This document shows, piece by piece, positions 1 through 7,037 of a stretch of 32,946 nt of DNA (positions within the stretch are counted from its first letter, which is position 1; each line of letters opens with the position of its first letter). The notes beneath the pieces are model-generated. The model did no database searches and was not told where the DNA came from. It saw only the letters and a program-made list of their open reading frames with translations. The stretch spans positions 1 to 32,946 of the forward strand of contig JABURP010000126.1 in the NCBI GenBank assembly GCA_014762645.1. Direction: 5' to 3'. This stretch comes from Crocinitomicaceae bacterium (lineage in GTDB: Bacteria; Bacteroidota; Bacteroidia; Flavobacteriales_D; Crocinitomicaceae). A program made the position numbers and the translations under genes.

Positions 1-800
1 TTTTTTTTATACTTTCATATAGCCAATGTACAGGTTATGAATTGCTTATAAACTCCAACAATCCAACTTGTCATAATTACAGTGATGGGGCAATTAATCT
101 TGCTACAATAGGTGGAAATGGGGGTGATTATTTTGTAATCAAAGATTCTGGAGGCACAGTAATTTCTTCAGGATTTAGCTCCATGAATAATTTAACTGGG
201 GGGTGGTACTTTTGCGAAGTATCTGATGATAGTTCTTGTTTTGCGCTTGACTCTGTTTATTTAGTAAACCCCCCAGAAATACAGGCCCAAATAATTCACA
301 CCAATCCAACACACCTGGATTCATGTAATGGTGTTGCAGAGGTTGACACCGTCTTGTTTTATCAAGGCAACTTTTCAAATATTGCCTATTTCTGGAATCC
401 AGGTGGGCCAAGTGGAATTGGAGAAACCATAAAAGATGATTTGTGCAATGATTTTTATTCATTAACAATTAGTGATGAATTAGGCTGTAATGTTGTCATT
501 AATTTTGCAGTTGGGTCAGCATTTATATCTGATACTGAACACCAAGACTTATTTACGCTATTTCCCAATCCGTCAAGAGATAAGCAATACCTAAATTTTA
601 CATCTGATGAGGTTAGGTCAATTATTATTGATATAGTAGATATTAATGGGCGTGTAGTTAAGCAAATTCTTGATGGCCATTCAACGGTTGGAAGTAACAC
701 TATTGAAATAGATATTCGTAATTTACCTCCCGGCATTTATGCCATAAGGATATCTTTTGGCAGTAGAACTTATTCAGTGAAAACGGTTAAAGTTCATTAA
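1..800 (+). CDS. 5'-truncated secreted protein with SprB-like module and type IX sorting domain
   Basis: The reading frame is open from base 3 to the stop at 798-800, so the gene begins left of the window; a start at TTG 42 would be an artefact. The first residues, FFILSYSQCTGYE, look like the end of a signal peptide, so little may be missing. Next comes a module with NPTCHNYSDGAI, a glycine pair, and GWYFCEVSDDSSC, which resembles SprB repeats of Bacteroidota adhesins. The last 80 or so residues contain LFPNPSRD, IDIVDINGRVV, LPPGIYAIRI and a basic end, the pattern of the C-terminal domain recognised by the type IX secretion system (Por/Spr). The protein is therefore probably exported across the outer membrane and surface-attached or released. 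Its ligand cannot be read from sequence. Confidence 0.82.
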   Translation, partial: FFILSYSQCTGYELLINSNNPTCHNYSDGAINLATIGGNGGDYFVIKDSGGTVISSGFSSMNNLTGGWYFCEVSDDSSCFALDSVYLVNPPEIQAQIIHTNPTHLDSCNGVAEVDTVLFYQGNFSNIAYFWNPGGPSGIGETIKDDLCNDFYSLTISDELGCNVVINFAVGSAFISDTEHQDLFTLFPNPSRDKQYLNFTSDEVRSIIIDIVDINGRVVKQILDGHSTVGSNTIEIDIRNLPPGIYAIRISFGSRTYSVKTVKVH

Positions 801-863
801 TATTTAATTTGTGGAAATTGCATATGAGTTTGTGTTCAACTATCAGACTCCCAGGAAAGCCCG

Positions 864-883
864 GAACACAAGTATTTGTGTTC
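864..883 (+). terminator. Hairpin after the sorting-domain gene, possible terminator
   Basis: GAACACAA (864-871) and TTGTGTTC (876-883) form a perfect 8-bp stem with a 4-base loop, 64 bases after the stop codon. The downstream bases are T/A-rich but lack an uninterrupted T run, so termination is plausible but not certain. Confidence 0.4.
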
Positions 884-1069
884 TTTAAGAATATGAATTT
901 TTAGACTGAACATATTTTTAGAATAGACCTTAAAATGCTTGAATGTTTACTTTCAGATTGAATTTACGAGGTAAGGAAAGTCTAGGGAATGTAGAAAATG
1001 TTACCGATATAGTCGAGTACCCGGAATTGGATATTCCGGCATGTATTGAGAATTAATTGACCCAATTGA

Positions 1070-1115
1070 TTCGTATTTGTTCGTATTGGTTCGTTCTGAA
1101 CCCTTCTTATTCGTT
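1070..1115 (+). repeat. TTCGT repeats in 10-bp phase
   Basis: TTCGTA starts at 1070 and 1080, and TTCGTT at 1090 and 1110. The copies are separated by 10 or 20 bp and so lie on the same face of the helix. They are 150-190 bp upstream of the XRE regulator gene. They could be operator half-sites for that regulator or arm-type sites for an integrase; the sequence does not decide between these. Confidence 0.5.
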
Positions 1116-1262
1116 CTAAAATATTTCCAGAGCGTAAAAAAATTATGTACTCATTCTTTATCCTTGTCAGGATAAACTAAAAACGTTAGGAAAAAACACC
1201 TTAAATTATAGTGGGTTTATAAAGTCTAATAGGTACCTTCATGGACTATTAAAAAATTAAAA

Positions 1263-1466
1263 ATGAACCGCATTAAGGAAGTCCTTCAGGAGAAGGGAAT
1301 AAAGCAAGTTTGGCTTGCTGAGAAGATAGGTAAGAGCTTTAATATGGTAAACGAATACGTCAACAATAGAAGGCAGCCTAGTGTGGAGATTTTGTATAAA
1401 ATATCCGAAATTTTAGAGGTTCCAGTATCAGAGCTATTGATCACTAAGAAAAAAGATGCTGAATAA
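1263..1466 (+). CDS. XRE-family helix-turn-helix regulator, restriction controller-like
   Basis: This 67-residue protein is almost entirely one Cro/C1-type helix-turn-helix: a first helix (IKEVLQEKGI), then KQVWLAEKIGKSFNMVNEYVN, where the turn and recognition helix fall, followed by PSVEILYKISEILEVPVSELL. Proteins of this size directly before restriction genes commonly act as controller (C) proteins that time restriction against methylation. Its stop overlaps the start of the restriction gene by 11 bp, so the two are probably translated together. It may bind the phased repeats or the hairpin in the upstream spacer; that is inference. Single-domain regulators of this type also occur in toxin-antitoxin loci, but the context favours restriction control. 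Confidence 0.85.
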   Translation: MNRIKEVLQEKGIKQVWLAEKIGKSFNMVNEYVNNRRQPSVEILYKISEILEVPVSELLITKKKDAE

Positions 1467-4344
1467 TATTATCGAACATAAAAAAAAGGAATGGCTTCAA
1501 TCTAACGATTGCCCTGTAAAAGACCTTGTTCTTTACATGAAAGAAAAGGGCAACTTGAGAGATACCCAAATTGAAGCCATTGAAACCTATTTGTTCTTAA
1601 AAATCGAAGGACAAAACAAACCACTTTGGAAATTATTCTCAGAAGGTTTCTTTACAAACGGATCGGATTTATCAAAACTGAATATCAATCAAAAGGCAAG
1701 AGATTTCCTTTCAAAAAATAAAGCTGCACATGCGCTTTATGATTTTTCAAGACAAAAGAATGGAGACGCTACGCTGCTGCCAGAGCTTGAAAAACTTATC
1801 GTTGACAAACCGACCGAATTAGATTACAGGCAAATCATCAAGAACATTTTTTACAATGTGGATTATGCTGATTATCTAATGAGTTTGCCAATGGGTGCAG
1901 GAAAGACCTATTTGATGGCTGCATTCATTTACATTGACTTGTATTTTGCTAATAACGGACCAGAGAACAAAACCTTTGCTCATAATTTCTTGGTGTTAAT
2001 TCCTTCAGGATTAAAATCTTCAATTGTTCCTAGTTTAAGAACGATTGAGAATTTTGACCCGACTTGGGTAATTCCTGACCCAGCCGCAAGCGAACTGAAA
2101 CGCATGTTGAAGTTTGAAATTTTGGATGAGTCACGTTCAACCAAGAAAAGTAATCGTGTTGTAAATCCGAATGCAGGAAAGGTTAACGCTTGTTTACCAA
2201 ATCCCTTTGGGCGTGTATTTGTAGTAAATGCTGAGAAAGTAATTCTTGACCGATTGGAAGTAACCAACCAGTTAGAAGTATTTGAAAGAACAGAAGACGA
2301 GGAAGATAAACGAGCAAATGAACTTAGAAATCTAATCGGGAAAATACCAAACCTTTCCATTCTTATTGATGAAGTACACCATGCAGCAACTGACGACATT
2401 AAACTTCGACAAGTAGTAAACAAATGGCAAGCAAAAGGGAATATTACCACTGTTTTAGGATTTTCAGGAACGCCATATTTGGCAAAGGCGGATAAAATTC
2501 AAGTCAACGAAGAGACTTTTTTCAAGTTCTCTCAAATCACCAATACGGTTTATTATTATCCGCTAGTAACAGCCATCAAGAGTTTTCTAAAAACGCCAAA
2601 AGTGAAAATCGGTAAAAACCTTGACCGCTTTCAAATAATCCGAAAAGGTGTTGAAGATTTCCAAGCTACTTACGGAGATAAAAAATACAAGAACGGCACT
2701 ATTGCCAAGATTGCCATTTATTGCACCAACATTGAAGTTTTAGAGGCAGAAGTTTATCCATTCTTAACAGGTGAATTAAAAATCAACCCTGCGGAGATTC
2801 TGAAATTCCATAAAGGAAACAAGGACTATCCACAACCCGAAGGAAGTGAATTAGAGTTTCGCTCATTGGACTTGCCTATTTCAAAAAAACGATACATTCT
2901 ACTTGTGCAAGTTGGGAAAGAAGGTTGGGATTGCCCAAGTTTAACAAGCGTAATACTTTCTCAAAAAGGAGATAGCCCAAAAAATATGGTGCTACAAACT
3001 AGTTGCCGTTGCTTAAGGCAGGTTGACCCTGAACAAGATGAAACTGCTTTAATTTGGCTAAATGACTACAATGCCAAAACGCTAAACGACCAACTCAAAA
3101 AAGAGCAACAAACGTCCATTGAGGAAATCAATAAAATTAAGAAAGACAGTAAAGTTGAATGGGTTGAGCGTTTTTCGAGAATGGAACTTTTGGACTTGCC
3201 TTTGGTAGATTTTTACCAACTCAGGGTAAAATACCAATCCATTGATGAAGAAACTGAAACGCATACCAAAACCAAACTTCAAGAATTAGTCAAAAACATA
3301 GACCAGTACAAAGCAGCTGCATTGGTTACAACTGCTGAAATAAGCAATTTGGATGAAGGCGACTTAGCCATTATGAAACAAACAGGTTTTGATGCTGCCA
3401 ATTTCAATTTATGGGTGCATGAAATCTCAAAAGAAAGTTATGGCCTAATTAAAACAACAGAATTTCATGCCCACGATACCGAATTGCAAAGCATTTTCAA
3501 AAAGGTAACGTATGAAGAAAACAACATCCTTTTTTGGAATGAATTGTATGACCTATACACCATCAATAGCAAAATAAGATTGGCTTTCAGTATTAAGAGA
3601 GACTTAAAAACCGAAAGTGAAGTAATCCCTGAAAACGCCAATTTACTGTTGGTTGACAAGCTTGGTTCGGTAGAGAAGAATGATAAACTCTACCCTGAAA
3701 AAGCGGATATAGATAAAATTTTAGAGGTTGATAAATCAGGTGAGGACATAGAGATTGACTTGACCAAGGCAAGAGCAGATTATGACAAAGCCTTGAAAAC
3801 TTTGGAAGATGCAGGCATGGGTCACATGATGTCATCTTGGGAAGATTTCCAAAAGAAGTACGACCATTCTCTTGCTGTACGTTCCAAAGACAAAACCTTC
3901 CATTATTTGCCGTACAACTTTGTGCAAAGTGGATTTGAGAAAGACATTTTGCAAAAAACCTTGCAGCTCGACAGTTTCAAGGAAAATGGCTTGGAGGTTT
4001 ACTACAATGGCGAAAGAGGTTTGACGGAGTTTGTGATTAACTGCTTTGCCAAAAACGGAAAGAATTGGAAAAACATAGGTCGCTACACTACCGACTTTCT
4101 CATTATCCAGCGCAAGGATAAAGCCATACACAAAGCCCTTTTGGTGGAAACCAAAGGCGAAGGTTTTAAAAACGACCCTGCGTTTCTTCAAAAGAAAAAC
4201 TTTGTGGAAACCGAGTTTTTAAAGCAAAACAATGACAAGTTTGGTTATCAGCGTTTTGACTTCCTGTATTTGGAAGACGGAACTGATATAGCCGACAACA
4301 TTGTAACGATAAACAACAAGATTGACGAATTTTTCAAAGAATAA
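1456..4344 (+). CDS. res: Type III restriction enzyme, Res (helicase-endonuclease) subunit
   Basis: At 962 residues this has the usual length and plan of type III Res. An N-terminal segment is followed by a superfamily-2 helicase core. Walker A is LPMGAGKT (about 144-151) and the DEVH Walker B box is at 305-308, followed by GFSGTP. The helicase C domain carries the arginine-rich motif VI (LQTSCRCLRQVDP). Near the C terminus, D880 (YTTDFLI) and E898-T-K900 (VETKG) form a PD-(D/E)XK nuclease site. Res needs Mod for DNA recognition, uses ATP to move or signal along DNA between inversely oriented unmethylated sites, and cuts beside one of them. The Mod gene starts four bases after the stop, so the subunits are co-transcribed. 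All key motifs look intact and an active enzyme is expected. Confidence 0.92.
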   Translation: MLNNIIEHKKKEWLQSNDCPVKDLVLYMKEKGNLRDTQIEAIETYLFLKIEGQNKPLWKLFSEGFFTNGSDLSKLNINQKARDFLSKNKAAHALYDFSRQKNGDATLLPELEKLIVDKPTELDYRQIIKNIFYNVDYADYLMSLPMGAGKTYLMAAFIYIDLYFANNGPENKTFAHNFLVLIPSGLKSSIVPSLRTIENFDPTWVIPDPAASELKRMLKFEILDESRSTKKSNRVVNPNAGKVNACLPNPFGRVFVVNAEKVILDRLEVTNQLEVFERTEDEEDKRANELRNLIGKIPNLSILIDEVHHAATDDIKLRQVVNKWQAKGNITTVLGFSGTPYLAKADKIQVNEETFFKFSQITNTVYYYPLVTAIKSFLKTPKVKIGKNLDRFQIIRKGVEDFQATYGDKKYKNGTIAKIAIYCTNIEVLEAEVYPFLTGELKINPAEILKFHKGNKDYPQPEGSELEFRSLDLPISKKRYILLVQVGKEGWDCPSLTSVILSQKGDSPKNMVLQTSCRCLRQVDPEQDETALIWLNDYNAKTLNDQLKKEQQTSIEEINKIKKDSKVEWVERFSRMELLDLPLVDFYQLRVKYQSIDEETETHTKTKLQELVKNIDQYKAAALVTTAEISNLDEGDLAIMKQTGFDAANFNLWVHEISKESYGLIKTTEFHAHDTELQSIFKKVTYEENNILFWNELYDLYTINSKIRLAFSIKRDLKTESEVIPENANLLLVDKLGSVEKNDKLYPEKADIDKILEVDKSGEDIEIDLTKARADYDKALKTLEDAGMGHMMSSWEDFQKKYDHSLAVRSKDKTFHYLPYNFVQSGFEKDILQKTLQLDSFKENGLEVYYNGERGLTEFVINCFAKNGKNWKNIGRYTTDFLIIQRKDKAIHKALLVETKGEGFKNDPAFLQKKNFVETEFLKQNNDKFGYQRFDFLYLEDGTDIADNIVTINNKIDEFFKE

Positions 4345-4347
4345 GAT

Positions 4348-6219
4348 ATGCCAATAAAATATATACCATACGTACCCAACACCGTAGAAGGTCAGGCAGT
4401 ACTTGACAACATTAGCCGTACCCAACGAGTATTGCGTTACCGTGATAACGAAAAAGTGATTTCTAAAATCATGCGTGGGATGCCTTACTACGAAGTGGAA
4501 AAGCAGGAACAAGTAGGCGAAGAAAGTGAAAACTTGGTCATCCGTGGCGAGTGCCTATCTGCTTGCGCATATCTTAAAGAACAAGGCATTAAAGTGGATT
4601 TGGTTTACATAGACCCGCCTTTTGCCAGCGGTGCAGATTACGCCAAAAAAGTACACATCCGAAGAAATCCAAAGTTGGCTGAAAAAATCAGGAAAGCCGA
4701 AGAAGAATTAGAAATAGACGGACTAAAAGCCTTTGAGGAAACCATGTATGGCGATATTTGGCAAAAAGAAGATTACCTAAATTGGATGTATGAAAATTTA
4801 ATGGCGATAAAAACCATTATGAGTGAATCAGCAAGTATATATGTTCATTTAGATTCCAAAGTCGGTCATTATGTGAAAATATTGCTTGATGAAGTTTTTG
4901 GTGAAAACTGTTTTAAAAACAACATTGTTTGGTGTTATTTTGGATTTAAGCGCAGAACGACTAAGAAATTCCCTCAAAAACATGATGATATATTCTATTA
5001 TGTCAAAGAAGATGACGATTATGTTTGGAATCTTCAAACTAGACCACATTCTCAAGAATATATTGACCGTTTTAAAACAGATGAAAAAGGTAGAAAGTAT
5101 AGAGATGATGTAAACCCTACAGGAGGCGGTAGTAGAATAATATATTTGGACGAGTCAGATGGAGATATTATAGAATCTTTTTGGAATGATATTCCTCCTG
5201 TAAATCCAGTAGCAAACGAAAGACAGGATTACGCAACACAGAAACCAGAAGCACTTTTAAAGAGAATAATCAGTGCTAGTTCCAATGAAGAAATGACTGT
5301 TGTTGATTTCTTTGGTGGAAGTGGTGTAACCGCTAAAGTTGCAAATGATTTAGGTAGGAAGTTTATACATGTTGATGTAGGTATTAATAGTATTCAAACC
5401 ACCAGAGACCGATTGGTGGAAGCAGGAGCCAGTTTTCAGATTTTAGAAATAAAAGATGGTGTGAGCCTGTTTCGCAATCCACAGCAAACTATGGATAAGT
5501 TGGCTAAACTCATTCCAGGCTTGCAACAAAAAGTACCAGGCGTTGGTAAATTTTGGTTTGGTGCTTTGCAAGACAGTAAGTTGGGAACAGTTCCCGTTTA
5601 CGTTCCTAATTTAATTGATGGCTCTGAAAAGGTTTTGGATATTCCTGCCGTAAACAGAATCATCAATGAAGAACTTCAAAAATTAGAAATTAATGCTCAA
5701 AAAGCCATTATTTATTATGTAGATATAGATGACCGCAAGGAGTTAGAAAAATTCATCAAAGACAACAATGCTACGCAAACCACTATAGAATTGAGGGATT
5801 TAAAAGAAATCTTGCACGCCATAGTAGTAGAAGACGACGTAGAGACCAAAACCACCAAAATCAAAGAAGGCTTTGAAGTTGAAATTATCAAATTCGTGAG
5901 CGACCGTCTCAATCAGAAAATCAATGATTTTAACGAGAAAGGAAACCTTCAAGCCATTAACAAAGGCAAGAAGTTCTCGCCTATCACTATCAGCGAGGAA
6001 GGTTTGGAATTGATAGAATACCTTTCACTTGATTGTGAAAATGCAGACGGTGATTGGGCAAGCAGTTCAGAAATTAAGATTGACAAACTTGGCTACATTT
6101 CAGTCAACGGCCAAAAAACGAAAGACTTTTGGGACGGCAAAATTTCAGCAGATAAAAAACCGCTAAGACTGAAAATTAGAAATATTAGTGGAGATGAGAC
6201 TATCATAGGAATAAATTGA
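4348..6219 (+). CDS. mod: Type III adenine-specific DNA methyltransferase, Mod subunit
   Basis: This 623-residue protein has the beta-class methyltransferase order. Catalytic motif IV, DPPF, is at residues 89-92, followed by about 230 residues that include the target-recognition domain. The AdoMet-binding motif I, DFFGGSG, is at about 320-326. DPPF with this order points to N6-adenine methylation. Mod alone protects host DNA and together with Res forms the restriction complex; the recognition site cannot be predicted. The middle of the gene (about 4800-5410) is visibly more AT-rich than both ends, as expected if the recognition domain was swapped by recombination. The C-terminal 200 residues are probably the Res-interacting part. 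A long homopolymer that would suggest phase variation was not seen. Confidence 0.92.
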   Translation: MPIKYIPYVPNTVEGQAVLDNISRTQRVLRYRDNEKVISKIMRGMPYYEVEKQEQVGEESENLVIRGECLSACAYLKEQGIKVDLVYIDPPFASGADYAKKVHIRRNPKLAEKIRKAEEELEIDGLKAFEETMYGDIWQKEDYLNWMYENLMAIKTIMSESASIYVHLDSKVGHYVKILLDEVFGENCFKNNIVWCYFGFKRRTTKKFPQKHDDIFYYVKEDDDYVWNLQTRPHSQEYIDRFKTDEKGRKYRDDVNPTGGGSRIIYLDESDGDIIESFWNDIPPVNPVANERQDYATQKPEALLKRIISASSNEEMTVVDFFGGSGVTAKVANDLGRKFIHVDVGINSIQTTRDRLVEAGASFQILEIKDGVSLFRNPQQTMDKLAKLIPGLQQKVPGVGKFWFGALQDSKLGTVPVYVPNLIDGSEKVLDIPAVNRIINEELQKLEINAQKAIIYYVDIDDRKELEKFIKDNNATQTTIELRDLKEILHAIVVEDDVETKTTKIKEGFEVEIIKFVSDRLNQKINDFNEKGNLQAINKGKKFSPITISEEGLELIEYLSLDCENADGDWASSSEIKIDKLGYISVNGQKTKDFWDGKISADKKPLRLKIRNISGDETIIGIN

Positions 6220-6258
6220 TTCTTGAGCGACGCAAACACTTTAAATGACCTTTAATAT

Positions 6259-6345
6259 ATGATTAATATGCCTGATGAAAAAAATGTTATAAGTAGAACC
6301 TTTGAAGAAATGTTTGAGTTTCCAGTAAGAAATGGAGTTAACTGA
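6259..6345 (+). CDS. Possible 28-residue ORF between mod and the GIY-YIG-like gene
   Basis: An ATG at 6259 opens a 28-codon frame (MINMPDEKNVISRTFEEMFEF...) ending with TGA at 6343-6345. It sits in the 173-bp gap after mod. The composition is protein-like (acidic, amphipathic), but there is no recognised domain and no clear ribosome site. It may be a leader peptide, a gene remnant or chance. Confidence 0.2.
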   Translation: MINMPDEKNVISRTFEEMFEFPVRNGVN

Positions 6346-6392
6346 TGCAAAATATTAAAAATGAACTATAAGAAGCTCAAGTATTTGAACAC

Positions 6393-6848
6393 ATGACAAA
6401 TGAAGTAACTATATATTTTGATAGTCCAATGGCTTTTGAAGAAGAGAATATTAGACCACTAAATGGTATCGCAGGACTTTACTTCATTTTTACTCAATCA
6501 ATAGATATTCAGTACCCATTTGATAAATCAAAACTGCTTTATATCGGAATGAGTGAAAGGAAAACCAATAGTATCGGCAGTCGCTTGTTAGTGCATTTTG
6601 ATGGTAAATCAAAAAATCTCGGATTAACCAATTACAGAAAAGTAGAACCTTTACTGTTTACCTATATCAATTTTGAAATGCTCAAAAATATTTGGCAATT
6701 CCGTATCGAAGATTTGGAAAGTTATTTCATTTTGGATTTTGTGGAACAATTTGGGGTTTACCCTATTTGTAATAACAAATCGGGTTTTGAAATTCAAAAT
6801 AAAACACTCACTTCCAGTTTTAAAATTGATTGGAAATACTTTAAATAA
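6393..6848 (+). CDS. GIY-YIG-like domain protein
   Basis: The 151-residue protein is not a standard annotated family, but its pattern follows the GIY-YIG nuclease fold. AGLYFIF stands for the GIY strand, LLYIGMS for the YIG strand, GSRLLVHF provides the arginine helix, LESYFILDF the glutamate helix, and YPICNNKSG the terminal asparagine. The expected catalytic positions (Tyr, Tyr, Arg, Glu, Asn) are therefore all present, so a metal-dependent nuclease is plausible. It lies between the methyltransferase gene and a small protein plus ATPase pair, six bases before the next start, in a defence context. It might be an extra restriction nuclease or a regulator using the fold for binding. The family call rests on pattern reading only. 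Confidence 0.55.
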   Translation: MTNEVTIYFDSPMAFEEENIRPLNGIAGLYFIFTQSIDIQYPFDKSKLLYIGMSERKTNSIGSRLLVHFDGKSKNLGLTNYRKVEPLLFTYINFEMLKNIWQFRIEDLESYFILDFVEQFGVYPICNNKSGFEIQNKTLTSSFKIDWKYFK

Positions 6849-6854
6849 TACAGT

Positions 6855-7037
6855 ATGGTGGAAAATGTAAAATCTGGAAAAGAAATATTGGATGATTTTT
6901 TCTATGGAATTGAGAAAATTGAAAATATTGATACGGACATTGCTAAAATGCTGGAAAGACTTTATCAAGAAGATAAGTTGACAGATACCAATGTTAAAAA
7001 TGAACTTCAAAAACTACGAGATGGCGATAAAGACTAA
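6855..7037 (+). CDS. Small acidic protein coupled to the zinc-hook ATPase
   Basis: The gene encodes 60 residues with a strongly helical, charged sequence (ILDDFFYGIEKIENIDTDIA, then KMLERLYQEDKLTDTNVKNE). There is no signal peptide, membrane segment or recognised domain. It starts six bases after the GIY-YIG-like gene, and its last 17 bases overlap the preferred ATG (7021) of the ATPase gene. That arrangement usually means coupled translation and a physical partner. It could be a regulator or sensor subunit, or an antitoxin-like inhibitor of the ATPase; nothing in the sequence decides. The overlap and regular codon structure make it a believable gene. Confidence 0.65.
   Translation: MVENVKSGKEILDDFFYGIEKIENIDTDIAKMLERLYQEDKLTDTNVKNELQKLRDGDKD

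Larger units (their letters stand above)
801..1262. other. Gene-free spacer between the surface protein and the restriction island
   Basis: No coding region is convincing here. Besides the hairpin at 864-883, the spacer holds a second small hairpin at 1021-1039 (CCGGAAT / ATTCCGG, 5-base loop) and a set of phased TTCGT repeats at 1070-1115. It must contain the promoter of the regulator-restriction operon that begins at 1263. No clear Bacteroidota promoter (TTG with TAnnTTTG) was found. The left border of the restriction island probably lies in this interval, but no tRNA fragment matching the right border is visible. Confidence 0.5.

Noticed and set aside
1070-1115. CRISPR-like array
   Set aside because: The repeated units are five or six bases at 10-bp steps, far too short for CRISPR repeats, and no cas genes are in the window.
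1456-6219. BREX-type locus
   Set aside because: No PglZ, BrxC or BrxL-like protein is present. The Res/Mod pair with DEVH helicase and C-terminal PD-(D/E)XK motifs is a regular type III restriction system.
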